This document shows, in pieces, positions 55,259 to 64,000 of a DNA stretch of 64,000 bases. Source of the stretch: CAZJHD01 sp964545855. Lineage in GTDB: Bacteria > Planctomycetota > UBA1135 > JACQFD01. The translations under genes were made by a program, and so were the position numbers. Below the pieces are notes generated by a model. The model saw nothing but the letters and a program-made list of their open reading frames with translations. It ran no database searches and was not told the origin of the DNA. The stretch is from the NCBI GenBank assembly GCA_964545855.1, contig CAZJHD010000010.1, positions 50,880-114,879 of the forward strand. The letters run 5' to 3'. Each line of letters opens with the position of its first letter. Position 1 is the stretch's first letter.

Positions 55259-56290
55259 CTACCCGCGCCGCAGCGGCGCCGAGAGCAGTCGCCCCTCGAC
55301 CTCCAGCAGCCGCTCCACCCGCGTCATCAGCGCGGAGAAGTCGGCCGGCAGGAGCGCCTGGCGCCCGTCGCTGAGCGCCGACACCGGATTCGCGTGCACC
55401 TCCACCATGAGGCCGTTCGCTCCGGCGACGACGGCGGCCTTCGCCATGGGCGCCACGAGCTCGCTGCGGCCCGTCCCGTGGGACGGGTCGACGACGACCG
55501 GGAGGTGGGTCATCGAGCGCAGCGTGGGCACCGCCGCGAGGTCGAGCAGGTGGCGCGTCTCGGCGTCGAAGGAGCGCACGCCCCGCTCGCAGAGGATCAC
55601 GCCGGCGCCGCCGGCATTCAGCGCGTACTCGGCCGCGAGCAGGAGCTCCTTCAGCGTCTGCGCCATGCCGCGCTTCAGGAGGACGGGCTTGCCGCTCCGT
55701 CCCGCCTCGACGAGGAGCGGGAAGTTCTGCGAGTTGCGCGATCCGATCTGGATCGCGTCGGCGTGGCGCGCCACGGTCTCCACGTCGCGCGGGTCGAGGG
55801 CCTCGGTGACGACGGCCATCTCGAGGGCGTCGGCCGTGCTCCGGAGCCAACGGAGCGCCTCGGCGCCGATCCCCTGGAAGGAATAGGGCGACGTCCTCGG
55901 CTTGTAGGCGCCCCCGCGGAGGATCGAGGCGCCGGCGTCGCGCACGGCCGACGCCGACGCTCGGAGCTGCTCCTCGCTCTCGACGGCGCAGGGGCCCGCG
56001 ATCACGGCGAAGTGCTCGCCGCCGACGGGCACGGAGCCGACGGTGACGACCGAGGCCTCGCGGCCCGCCTCGCGCGCGGCGAGACGGTAGGGACGCGCCA
56101 GCGCGATCACGCGATCGACGAAGGGCAGCGCCTGCAGCCCCGACGCGCGCTCCAGCCGATCCCCGAGGGCGGCGATGGCGGAGACGGCTCCCTGGGACAG
56201 GTCCACGGCCCGCAGCCCGAGACCCTCCAGGGCGCGGGTGAGCTCGGCGCGATCGCTCGCGGTGGCGCCGGTCCGGAGGACGAAGATCAA
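55259..56290 (-). CDS. aroF: 3-deoxy-7-phosphoheptulonate (DAHP) synthase, ferredoxin-like-domain type
   Basis: DAHP synthase catalyses the first step of the shikimate pathway. The protein has an N-terminal ferredoxin-like domain (IFVLRTGATASDRAELTRAL, about residues 1-70) and the barrel with FAVIAGPCAVES, GGAYKPRTSPYSFQG, AIQIGSRNSQNFPLL, VLLKRGMAQT and VVVDPSHGTG. This matches the Thermotoga/Bacillus-type single-chain enzymes. The domain needs to start close to LIFVLRTG, so I take TTG 56290 (343 residues); no ribosome site is evident, so the exact start is open. Confidence 0.9.
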   Translation of the reverse strand: MIFVLRTGATASDRAELTRALEGLGLRAVDLSQGAVSAIAALGDRLERASGLQALPFVDRVIALARPYRLAAREAGREASVVTVGSVPVGGEHFAVIAGPCAVESEEQLRASASAVRDAGASILRGGAYKPRTSPYSFQGIGAEALRWLRSTADALEMAVVTEALDPRDVETVARHADAIQIGSRNSQNFPLLVEAGRSGKPVLLKRGMAQTLKELLLAAEYALNAGGAGVILCERGVRSFDAETRHLLDLAAVPTLRSMTHLPVVVDPSHGTGRSELVAPMAKAAVVAGANGLMVEVHANPVSALSDGRQALLPADFSALMTRVERLLEVEGRLLSAPLRRG

Positions 56291-56690
56291 GGAGGAGTGG
56301 CGGGCGGGAAGGAGGCGAAGGGTAGGGGCACGCCCGGGTTCGATCAACGCGAGCAAGCCGCGCGCCGGGGAGGGGGTCGCGAAGTCGCTCGCTGCGCGGA
56401 TCGCATCCCGGCGCCGTCCGGGAGGATTCCGCGGCTCGAGGGGCGCGGCCGAGTGAATCTCGTCGCCGTGGGCCCTCCATTGGCCCGAAGCCGAAGCTGG
56501 CTCTCGCAGGACGCCCAAGAAGGCATTCGAGCTGCGCGCGGGCCTCGTCGCCCATTGCGTCGTTGCGCCTCCGCCTCTCGGCCGGCGTGGCGGCCGCCGC
56601 GCAGTCTTTTCCATGCGCGCCGCCCCATGGCTCGTCCTCGAAGTGCGCCGGGATAGACTCCTTCGCCTCCACCTCTCCCGCCCCGCGCGG
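56291..56690. other. 400-base divergent intergenic region
   Basis: This region separates the DAHP synthase start from the methyltransferase start. No gene with convincing family similarity is visible. It contains copy 2 of the 33-bp repeat (56522-56554). An in-frame ATG at 56613 could lengthen the methyltransferase by 26 residues; I consider 56691 more likely. No clear promoter is readable. Confidence 0.5.
56522..56554. repeat. 33-bp intergenic direct repeat, copy 2
   Basis: Identical to 40087-40119 over 33 bases and in the same orientation. It lies 137 bases ahead of the methyltransferase ATG at 56691. The flanks differ except for a shared GCAGG about 15 bases upstream and a weakly similar GC-rich stretch downstream. 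Confidence 0.85.
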
Positions 56691-57542
56691 ATGGCCACCG
56701 ACACTCCCAGCTCCCCCCTGCGCAACTGGTTCGCCTCCGCCCTCGTGCGCCGCGGGTGGCGGCCGTCGAAGGCGACGCCCGTGGAGCCGGCCTACCTCGG
56801 AGCGAAGTTCGGCTACGACGGCGAGAAGGACATCAAGGCGGCGATCGAGCGCGTGCGCGACCACACGCTCTCGTCCTACGAGAGGCTCGCGTCCCTCTGG
56901 CAGCAGGTGCGCTACGTCGACCGCTACCGGATCCCCGGATGCCTCGTCGAGTGCGGCGTCTGGAAGGGCGGGAGCACCGGGATGATGGCCCTCGCCCACC
57001 TGGCGTCGGGCAAGGCCTCGCGAACGCTGCATCTCTTCGACAGCTTCGAGGGCCTCCCCCAGCCGAACATCGAGAAGGACGGCCGGTCCTCCCTCGCCTA
57101 CGCGGAGACGGAGGCGCGCGCGACGGGCGAGCTCACCTCCATCGGCCTCTGCGTCGCGGCGCAGTCCGACTGCCAGGCGCTGCTGGAGACGAAGATCGGC
57201 TATCCGTCGGATCTCGTGCGCTACCACGTCGGCTGGTTCGAGAAGACCGTCGCCGAGTCGGCCGCGGCCCTCGGGCCCATCGCGCTCCTGCGCCTCGACG
57301 GCGATTGGTACGAGTCGACACGCATCTGCCTCCAACACCTCTACCACCGCGTCGTGAAGGGGGGCGTGATCGTCATCGACGACTACGGCCACTTCGAGGG
57401 CTGCCACAAGGCGCTGAACGAGTTCCTCGCGGCTCTCGACGAGCCGGTGCTCCTCGGCCACATCGACTACACGGGCCGCTACTGGGTGAAGCTCACGGAG
57501 GCTCGTCCCGGAGGAGACTCCCGCGACGGCTCCCATGCCTGA
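56691..57542 (+). CDS. TylF/MycF-type O-methyltransferase
   Basis: The 283-residue protein belongs to the macrocin O-methyltransferase family: IPGCLVECGVWKGGSTGMMA (SAM-binding), TLHLFDSFEGLPQP, YHVGWFEKTV, LLRLDGDWYESTRICLQHLY with the metal-binding Asp, and GGVIVIDDYGHFEGC. TylF and MycF methylate deoxysugars of macrolides; many relatives act on cell-surface sugars. It overlaps the following SGNH hydrolase gene by 8 bases, suggesting a joint role in modifying an envelope glycan or lipid. Confidence 0.9.
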   Translation: MATDTPSSPLRNWFASALVRRGWRPSKATPVEPAYLGAKFGYDGEKDIKAAIERVRDHTLSSYERLASLWQQVRYVDRYRIPGCLVECGVWKGGSTGMMALAHLASGKASRTLHLFDSFEGLPQPNIEKDGRSSLAYAETEARATGELTSIGLCVAAQSDCQALLETKIGYPSDLVRYHVGWFEKTVAESAAALGPIALLRLDGDWYESTRICLQHLYHRVVKGGVIVIDDYGHFEGCHKALNEFLAALDEPVLLGHIDYTGRYWVKLTEARPGGDSRDGSHA

Positions 57543-59307
57543 TTCGAAGCCGAAGGGAGGCGTGCTCCGGAAGCTCTCGCTCGCGATCCTCTCGCCCCTC
57601 GTCTTCCTCGGGCTCCTCGAGGGAATCCTCGCCGTCGCGGGCGTCAGCACGCGCCGCTATCCGGAGCAGATCGGCGTCGTCGATCACTACTGGGCGCCCT
57701 ACGGCGAGACGGGCAAGACGCCGGGATTCCAGAGGTCGTTCCCGCGGCCGCTCTACAAGAACTTCCCCGAGAAGCTCCCGGTCTTCGTCCGCGACAAGCC
57801 CTCGAACGGCCTCCGCGTGTTCGTCTTCGGGGAGTCGACGGTGCAGGGCGTGCCGCACCTCGTCGGCACGATGACCGACTGGCTGCAGCTCCGTCTCTCC
57901 TCGATGCTCCCGGGCCGCGCCGTCGAGGTGGTGAACGCGGGGAACCGCGGCTGGCACGCCGAGGAGATCGAGATGCTCGCGCGCGAGTCGCTCGCGCACG
58001 ACCCCGACGCGTTCCTCTGGATGGTCGGGCACAACGAGTTCCTCGCGCGCAATCTCCTCACGCTGCGCGACCGCGTGGAGCACCCCGTGCGCTCGACGAT
58101 CGTCCGCGCCGCCTGGGCGCTGCGCACGACGAACCTGCTCGCGCGGTTCGTGCCCTCCATCGCTCCCAAGGAGCCGCTCCCCGACCGCGTGCTCGACGAG
58201 GAGACGCCCTGCTGGGGCCCGGAGCTCGATCTCCTGAAGCGCCGCTTCCGCGAGATCACCGCGGAGGTGGTCGCCGCCGCGAAGGCGGCGGACGTGCCGA
58301 TCCTCCTCTGCACGATGCCGCGGAACGCCCGGCGATTCGCGCCGATCCGGTCGGTGTTCTCGGAGAGCGTCCGGGGCAACGCGGAGCTACGCGCGCGCTG
58401 GGAGTCGCTCTACGGGCGCGCGCGGGCGGCCCTCGACTCGACGCCCGATCCGGAGATGGCGCGGCGCGCGGCGGCCCTCCTTCGCGAGGCGGAGACGATC
58501 GACGCCACTCCGGCGCGCCTCCACTACGCCATGGGCGAAGCCATGGAGCGTGCCGGGGATCTCGAGGGGGCGCGCGCCGCGTTCCTGCGCGCCGTCGATC
58601 TCGACGCCTTCCCGATGCGCACGCAGAGCTGGGCCGACGCGGTGATCCGCGAGGTCGCGGCCGCGGAGCGCGTCCCCCTGGTCGACGTGCGGGCGGTCTT
58701 CGACGGGGCCGGCCCCTACGGTCTCGCCGGCGACGAGCTGATCTACGACAACGTCCATCCGACCTTCCGCGGCCACTACGTGGTGGCCGACGCCATGCTG
58801 AAGGCCCTCGTCGGCGTCCTGCAGCTCCCCATCGACACGACGCTCGACGTCGATTGGGACCGCGGACGCGACGCCCTCGGCATCGGCCGATTCGAGGAGC
58901 ACCGGTCGGCGGTGGGGCAGGTCCTCCAGGGCCTGAAGCTCGTCCTCCTCACGGGCGCCGTCGACGACCAGTGGAAGCGCACCTTCGACGCCTGCGAGCG
59001 CGCGCTCCAGGCGGTTCCGAACGACGCGGAGATGCGCATCGTCCGAGGACTCCTCCTGTCGATCGCCGGCCGCGTCGACGAGGCGCGCGCCGAGCTCGAA
59101 GAGGGCCTTCTCCGCGGCCACGAGGAGGTGGCGACCCAGTACGTCTTCTACTGGCTCGCCGAGCCGCCCTACCGGCGTCCCATGGACGCGGCCGGCATCG
59201 ACCTGCGCCCCGTCGTGGCGCGTCTCTCGGGCGCCGCGCTCCGCGAACTGGAGGGGCGCCTCCCGGAGCCGGCGCGGCGCGATCTGGCCCGTCTCCGCGG
59301 ACGGTGA
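57535..59307 (+). CDS. membrane-anchored SGNH/GDSL hydrolase with TPR-like segment, paralogue 1
   Basis: The 590-residue protein has a basic N-terminus and one membrane segment (KLSLAILSPLVFLGLLEGIL), then an SGNH domain with block I FGEST (Ser101), block II NAGNRGW, block III GHNE (165-168) and block V DNVHPT (Asp405, His408), so the catalytic set is complete. A helical insert between blocks III and V (about 310-365) and the C-terminal 150 residues (RTFDACERALQAVPNDAEMR) look TPR-like. SGNH enzymes hydrolyse or transfer acyl esters; this one should face the periplasm. Confidence 0.87.
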   Translation: MPDSKPKGGVLRKLSLAILSPLVFLGLLEGILAVAGVSTRRYPEQIGVVDHYWAPYGETGKTPGFQRSFPRPLYKNFPEKLPVFVRDKPSNGLRVFVFGESTVQGVPHLVGTMTDWLQLRLSSMLPGRAVEVVNAGNRGWHAEEIEMLARESLAHDPDAFLWMVGHNEFLARNLLTLRDRVEHPVRSTIVRAAWALRTTNLLARFVPSIAPKEPLPDRVLDEETPCWGPELDLLKRRFREITAEVVAAAKAADVPILLCTMPRNARRFAPIRSVFSESVRGNAELRARWESLYGRARAALDSTPDPEMARRAAALLREAETIDATPARLHYAMGEAMERAGDLEGARAAFLRAVDLDAFPMRTQSWADAVIREVAAAERVPLVDVRAVFDGAGPYGLAGDELIYDNVHPTFRGHYVVADAMLKALVGVLQLPIDTTLDVDWDRGRDALGIGRFEEHRSAVGQVLQGLKLVLLTGAVDDQWKRTFDACERALQAVPNDAEMRIVRGLLLSIAGRVDEARAELEEGLLRGHEEVATQYVFYWLAEPPYRRPMDAAGIDLRPVVARLSGAALRELEGRLPEPARRDLARLRGR

Positions 59308-59321
59308 GATCCTTGCGCGCC

Positions 59322-61088
59322 ATGCCGACGACGAAACCGGATTCCCCGACTCCCCTGCGCGTGAAGCTCACGATGGCGATCCTGTCGCCCATCGTCTTCT
59401 TCGCGCTCGTGGAGGTCGTGCTCGCGGTCTCGGGCGTGCATGTGCCGCGCTACGAGTGGAACGAGCGGAACGCCCCGGCCTACTGGGTGCCGGCACAGCT
59501 CGAGGGGAAGCCGCCCGGCTTCGTGCGCGCGTTCCCCCGGCTCTCGGTGCACTTCCCCGAGCCGCAGCCGAACTTCGTCCGCGACAAGCCGAAGAACGGA
59601 TTCCGTCTCTTCACGCTCGGCGAGTCGACGGTTCACGGCATGCCGCTCCTCATCGGGAGCTTCACCGATTGGCTGCGCGAGCGCCTCACGGCGATGATGC
59701 CGAACCGGCTGGTGGAGGTGATCAACGGCGGCCACCGCGGCTGGCATGCCGAGCAGGTGGTGAACTTCCTCGAGGAGTGCCTCGAGCACGATCCCGACGT
59801 CATCTACTGGATGGTCGGCCACAACGAGTACAGCCCGAACAACCTGCTGAAGCTGCAGGAGGTCGTGCATCACCCGTTCACCGGATGGCTCCGGCGCTCG
59901 GCGATGAAGCTCCGCATCACGCAGGTGATGCGCTACTGGATCCCGTCCGTCGCGCAGCCCGTGGCGGCGCCCGACCAGCTCTCGCTCCAGGACCGACCCT
60001 GCTTCGGCTCGGAGCTGCCCCTCCTCAAGGAGCGCTTCCGCGAGCACACGGCGCGCGCGATCCGCCTCTGCAAGGAGGCCGGTGTGCCGCTCGTCATGGG
60101 CACCATGCAGCGCAACGTCCGCGATTTCCCTCCGACGGGCTCCGCCTTCTCCCCCGACGTCCTGCGCGCTCCCGAGCGCAAGAAGAAGTTCGAGGACCTC
60201 TACGGCGAGGCCTACCGGCTCCTCGAGCCGAACTCCGATGCCGCGATCGCAGGCCCGGCGCGCACCCGCCGGGCGCTCACGCTCCTCCTCGAGGCCGAGA
60301 AGATCGACGCCCGGCCCGCGAAGCTCCACTTCGCCAAGGGACGGGCGCACGAGCTGATGGGCCAGCAGGACGAAGCGCGCGCCGCCTACCTGCTCTCGCT
60401 CGAGCTCGACTCCTGCCCGTCCCGCGCGCAGGAATGGGTGCAGCGCACGATCCGCGAGCTCGCGGCGCAGGAGGGCGTCGTCCTCGTCGACTTCGAGCGC
60501 ATCTTCGACGAGGCGGCGCCGAGGCTGAAGCTCACCGGGAGCGAGCTCATCCTCGACAACGTCCACCCCACCTTCGACGGCCACGAGATGATGGCGCGGA
60601 AGATCATCGAAGCGATCGAGAAGCAGGTGGGCGTGCCGCTCGACCATTCGAAGGACGTGCCGTCGAAGGAGGTCCGCGACCGGATCGGCATCACCGGCTA
60701 CGGCCAGTTCATGGCCGACCGCGCGAACAACCTCCACAACGCGAAGCTCGTCGTGCAGTCGGGCGTCGCCAACGAGCTCTGGACCCGCACCCACCGCTTC
60801 CTCGACGACTTCGTCGAGAAGTACCCGGCGGACTACGAGGCGCGCATGATGCTCGGCTGCCTCCAGGCGATCGCCGGCGAGGCCGCGCGGGCCAAGGCCA
60901 ACATGGAGATGGCGATCCGCGAGGACACGGCCGTGCGCATCAACTTCCTCCGGTTCCAGCGAGCGATGCTGCCCTTCCAGCGCGTCTTCGCCGCCGCGGG
61001 TCTCGACGTGGCCGCCTGGGAGGCGAGTCTCACGCCCCGCGAGCGCGAGAGCGTCGAAGGGCGCATGGACGCCGTCGAGAATCAGTAG
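59322..61088 (+). CDS. membrane-anchored SGNH/GDSL hydrolase with TPR-like segment, paralogue 2
   Basis: A 588-residue tandem duplicate of the preceding gene, starting 15 bases after its stop. It has a membrane segment (KLTMAILSPIVFFALVEVVL), LGEST with Ser102, INGGHRGWHAEQ, MVGHNEY and DNVHPTFDGHE (Asp412, His415), again a complete catalytic set. The two proteins keep the same domain order and share short blocks (FVRDKP, MVGHNE) but have diverged widely, so the duplication is old. The stop overlaps the convergent gene by 7 bases. Confidence 0.87.
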   Translation: MPTTKPDSPTPLRVKLTMAILSPIVFFALVEVVLAVSGVHVPRYEWNERNAPAYWVPAQLEGKPPGFVRAFPRLSVHFPEPQPNFVRDKPKNGFRLFTLGESTVHGMPLLIGSFTDWLRERLTAMMPNRLVEVINGGHRGWHAEQVVNFLEECLEHDPDVIYWMVGHNEYSPNNLLKLQEVVHHPFTGWLRRSAMKLRITQVMRYWIPSVAQPVAAPDQLSLQDRPCFGSELPLLKERFREHTARAIRLCKEAGVPLVMGTMQRNVRDFPPTGSAFSPDVLRAPERKKKFEDLYGEAYRLLEPNSDAAIAGPARTRRALTLLLEAEKIDARPAKLHFAKGRAHELMGQQDEARAAYLLSLELDSCPSRAQEWVQRTIRELAAQEGVVLVDFERIFDEAAPRLKLTGSELILDNVHPTFDGHEMMARKIIEAIEKQVGVPLDHSKDVPSKEVRDRIGITGYGQFMADRANNLHNAKLVVQSGVANELWTRTHRFLDDFVEKYPADYEARMMLGCLQAIAGEAARAKANMEMAIREDTAVRINFLRFQRAMLPFQRVFAAAGLDVAAWEASLTPRERESVEGRMDAVENQ

Positions 61089-64000
61089 CGGACCGTCGCG
61101 GTCGCTCCCTCGGCGACGACGGCGCGGCGGTCCACGGCGGCGGCGCCCGACGGCCGGAGCCGCACGACGTACTCGCCCGGCGGGAGCGCCGGCTGCCAGG
61201 CCTGCTCCGACTCCACTCCGGCGACGACGCGCCAGCGCGCGCAGAGCCGGCCCGCCGCGTCGAGGATCTCGACCACGGACTCGGCGGCCTCCACGCCGCC
61301 GCGCGCCTCGGCGGCGGTGATCGAGAGGCTCCCGCTCCGCACGGCGCGCCACGCTCGCTGCGCGACGGACGCGGGTCCCTCGATCGCGACGGCGGCCGGC
61401 GGATCGAGCACCCACGCGGAGCCGGAGGGGCCGTTCTCCACGAACAGGCCTGGGAAGAGCGTGCCCGGCTCGAGGCCCGAGAGCGTCGCGGCTCCGCCGG
61501 CGCCAGCGGGCGCGCTCGCGGCCCAGGTGCCGTCGTCGCGCGCGAGGAAGAGCCTCACCGCCGCATCGGCGAGCTCGGGGGGAACGTCGAAGCGGGCTTC
61601 GAGCGTCGCGCCCCGCGAGAGCGCGATCTCGCGGCGTAGGACGCCGCCTCCGCGCGGCACGAGGAACGACGGGTCGTGGAAGGTCAGGAAGCCGTCGGCG
61701 GAGACGGTGAGGGGCCAGGCCCCCGGCAGGACCGCACGGAGCACGACGCGGCCCGGACCGCCCGCCCCCGAGTGGTAGCCCTCGCGAAGCAGCGCCGTCG
61801 CGCGCGGGACCGGCCGCCCCGTCGATGCATCGGTGACGACGAACTCGAGCGTCGCGAGGTCCGCGCCGGCGGGCGGCGGCGGAAGCACGATCTCCAGCTC
61901 GCCCTCCGGCACGACGTTCTCGAGGAGAGCCCGGCGCGTCCAGGGGGCTCCCCAGTCCTCGCCGTCGTCCTGCTGCACGGCCACGTGCCACGGAGGCGGC
62001 GGGAGGTCGCGCACCTCGAAGCGTCCGTCCCTCGGCGCGCGGAAGCAGGCGAGGACGCGCAGCGTCTCGCCGTCGAGGAAGACCGGATCCTCGAACCGCT
62101 CCAGGTGCTCGGGGTCGAAGGGAGCGCCGCCGGCGAGGATCGCGACGCGGCAGGACGTCCCGACGGGCCGTCCGTCGCCGCCGACGATCCGCCCGCGCAG
62201 CGTGCGGCCGGGGCCGAGCTCCACGCGCACGGGCGTTCCGTCGAGCGCGTCCTGCGCGCCGAAGGCGCGCGTCACCGCGGGAGCGAATCCCGGCGCGCGG
62301 ACGAGGAGGTGCTCCGGCGCCGACGATCCGACCGGCGAGAACGCGACGCGCGTGCGGCCCGACGCGTCCGTCGGCAGCGACGCGGTCTGCGCCGCCTTGC
62401 CGGGAGCCGAGAAGGCGGCGGCGCCGCGCACGAGGCGGCCCGCCGCATCGACCACTTCGAGCACCGCCTCCATGCCTTCTCCCACGGGGATCGGCGGCGC
62501 CACCGTGACCGCGCCCGCCGTCACCTCCACGGCGCGTCCGGTGCCGAGGCCCGCGCGCACGACGGCCATCAGCGAGATCGTCGCCTTCCCCTCGGCGGGC
62601 GCGGGGATCCCCGCGATCTCGTAGCGCCCGTCGGGGCCAGAGACGCCGCGGAGCGACGCCTCGGGTGCGAGCGACGCGGGGAGCTGCGCGCGCGGATCGA
62701 CGCCTCCGCCGAATCCCGGGAAGCCCGGCCCGCTCGCCACGACGCCGGCCACGATCGCGACGCCGGCGCGGGGCGCGCCGCGCAGGTCGGTCACGACGCC
62801 ACGCACGGTCGCCGACGGCGCGCAGCGGATCTCGACCTCACGGGTCGATCCCGATCCGGCGGATTCGATCGACAGGACTCCGGCGGCGTGACCCGGCGCG
62901 AGGGCCGCGATCCAAAGGTCTCCGAAGAGCCAGGGGAAGCCCGCATTCAGGTAGCGGACGGGGAACGCGTCAGTGAACAGCTCGTCGTTCGCCGGCAACC
63001 GCTCCATACGGAACGCGCCCGCCGCGTCGGACCGCGTCTCGCCGACCGGCCGCGCCGCGGCGGGGCCGAGCGCCGCGAGGCCCGCGGTCTCGAGATCGAG
63101 GAGCGTCGCGAGATCTCCGCGGAGCGTCCGGCCGTCGGGACCGAAGGCGATCGCATGCTCCGTCGACCAGGCGATCACGCGCGCTCCCTGGATCGGCACC
63201 CCCGTCGCGTCGTCGACGACGCGGCCGCGCACGGCGAAGCCCCGCGACAGCACGACCGAGAGCTCCCGATCTCCGCGCGCGTTCGTCCAGGCGTTCGCCG
63301 CGTCGACGGTGCTCGGCGCGTAGCCCTCCGCCTCCACGTCGAGCCAGCACGGGCGCGGGCCGTCGGCCGACGCGAGGGCCGACTCGGAGGGGAGCCCGTC
63401 GATCGCGTAGCGGCCCGCCGCGTCGCTCCGCGCCGCCCGCTCGACGTTCACGCCGCCGAGGCGTGCGAGCCACCGCACGCGGGCGCCCGCGATCGGCCGT
63501 CCCGCCGGGTCCATCACCATCCCGGCGAGCAGCGCCTGCCGGCCGAGCCGCAGCACGACCGAGGCGCCCGGCGCCACGCGCTCGGCGAGCGCGTGCGCCG
63601 CTCCGGGCGCCTCCGCCGTGACGTGCGCCGCCGCGACGCTCGCCGGCACGGCGAGCGCGAACGCCGCCTTCGCGTCCGTCGCGGCGGAGCCGCCGGCGCC
63701 GTCGTCGAAGGCGGACCTCCAGGCGACGCGCGCGCCGGCGACGGGGCGGTCGTCCGCGTCGACGACGACGCCGGTGATGCGCGGCCCGGCGGCGGCGGGA
63801 GACGGCGTCTCCTCGCGCGGCGCGCCCGCCGGATCGAGGGGACCGGGTCCGACGGACGCGACGCCGGCACGATCCGCGTCGGCCGCCGGTGCGAGGGCGA
63901 CCGCTCCAGGGCCGCTCGTCGACGTCGGCCCGCCCACCGGCGCACCGCCCCGCGGCCGCGCCGCCACCGCCAGCGCGGCCGCGAGCAGCGCGGCCGCCGC
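61082..64000 (-). CDS. large carboxypeptidase-regulatory-like repeat protein, 5' end off-window
   Basis: The frame is open to the right edge; the residues just inside it (AAAALLAAALAVAARPR) are the end of a signal or membrane segment, so the start lies beyond 64000. The 972 visible residues contain at least six CarboxypepD-reg-like beta domains, recognisable as ITGVVVDADDRPVAGARVAW, LAGMVMDPAGRPIAGARVRW, VRGRVVDDATGVPIQGARVI, VRGVVTDLRGAPRAGVAI, LRGRIVGGDGRPVGTSC and LEFVVTDASTGRPVPRATAL. Such domains are stalk-like modules of surface or exported proteins; no enzyme domain is visible. Confidence 0.85.
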   Translation of the reverse strand, partial: AAAALLAAALAVAARPRGGAPVGGPTSTSGPGAVALAPAADADRAGVASVGPGPLDPAGAPREETPSPAAAGPRITGVVVDADDRPVAGARVAWRSAFDDGAGGSAATDAKAAFALAVPASVAAAHVTAEAPGAAHALAERVAPGASVVLRLGRQALLAGMVMDPAGRPIAGARVRWLARLGGVNVERAARSDAAGRYAIDGLPSESALASADGPRPCWLDVEAEGYAPSTVDAANAWTNARGDRELSVVLSRGFAVRGRVVDDATGVPIQGARVIAWSTEHAIAFGPDGRTLRGDLATLLDLETAGLAALGPAAARPVGETRSDAAGAFRMERLPANDELFTDAFPVRYLNAGFPWLFGDLWIAALAPGHAAGVLSIESAGSGSTREVEIRCAPSATVRGVVTDLRGAPRAGVAIVAGVVASGPGFPGFGGGVDPRAQLPASLAPEASLRGVSGPDGRYEIAGIPAPAEGKATISLMAVVRAGLGTGRAVEVTAGAVTVAPPIPVGEGMEAVLEVVDAAGRLVRGAAAFSAPGKAAQTASLPTDASGRTRVAFSPVGSSAPEHLLVRAPGFAPAVTRAFGAQDALDGTPVRVELGPGRTLRGRIVGGDGRPVGTSCRVAILAGGAPFDPEHLERFEDPVFLDGETLRVLACFRAPRDGRFEVRDLPPPPWHVAVQQDDGEDWGAPWTRRALLENVVPEGELEIVLPPPPAGADLATLEFVVTDASTGRPVPRATALLREGYHSGAGGPGRVVLRAVLPGAWPLTVSADGFLTFHDPSFLVPRGGGVLRREIALSRGATLEARFDVPPELADAAVRLFLARDDGTWAASAPAGAGGAATLSGLEPGTLFPGLFVENGPSGSAWVLDPPAAVAIEGPASVAQRAWRAVRSGSLSITAAEARGGVEAAESVVEILDAAGRLCARWRVVAGVESEQAWQPALPPGEYVVRLRPSGAAAVDRRAVVAEGATATVRY

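Overview
The window is very GC-rich, densely coded DNA from a Gram-negative (diderm) bacterium. The main signs are a type VI secretion locus, several lipobox signal peptides and a large cell-envelope gene set. The run of Ser/Thr kinases fused to SUMF1-type domains, DUF1579, PEGA, lipase-maturation-factor and TPR/SGNH proteins, next to a tpiA-secG-yicC-gmk-coaC-coaB-ftsK block, resembles Planctomycetota or a similar high-GC lineage. That assignment is an inference; there is no rRNA here to test it. A 10-N run inside clpC shows this is draft or metagenome scaffolding. I see no CRISPR array, insertion sequence, integrase or phage.

Region 1 (1-18901, minus strand) is a type VI secretion operon read tssA, tssB, tssC, hcp, a second hcp, tagJ, tssE, tssF, tssG, clpV, vgrG, then an unrecognised 1271-residue protein and a lipoprotein that runs off the left edge. 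The membrane-complex genes tssJKLM are absent and would be expected beyond position 1. Region 2 (19194-25128) holds a coiled-coil lipoprotein and a 1613-residue protein that joins three kinase-like domains, a membrane segment, helical repeats and a SUMF1-like domain. It lies next to the secretion locus and could regulate it.

Region 3 (25308-30724, plus) runs tRNA-Ser(GCT), a PEGA lipoprotein whose start appears to lie inside the tRNA, murD, an McsA-like zinc protein and clpC (broken by the N run). Region 4 (30868-37528, minus) has an SRPBCC protein, a DUF1579 protein, a BlaI/M56 sensor pair with a readable promoter and operator, an MFS transporter, an esterase and a lipase-maturation-factor homologue. 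Region 5 (37779-43834, plus) begins with two ATP-grasp-type genes flanking a carboxylate-amine ligase, a likely pathway for an unknown small peptide or conjugate. It continues with a yeast-type cytosine deaminase, a DCC-family protein and a NuoF-like flavoprotein ending in a ribbon-helix-helix-like segment.

Region 6 (43842-48389) has a winged-helix regulator with a membrane protein and a TPR protein, a methyltransferase, and an MgtC/DUF4010-type membrane protein; the last two share one hairpin terminator. Region 7 (48423-56290, minus) is housekeeping: ftsK, coaB, coaC, gmk, yicC, secG, tpiA and a DAHP synthase, mostly with 4-base overlaps. Region 8 (56691-64000) has a TylF-type methyltransferase with two tandem SGNH hydrolase paralogues, facing a large protein built of carboxypeptidase-regulatory-like beta domains that is cut by the right edge.
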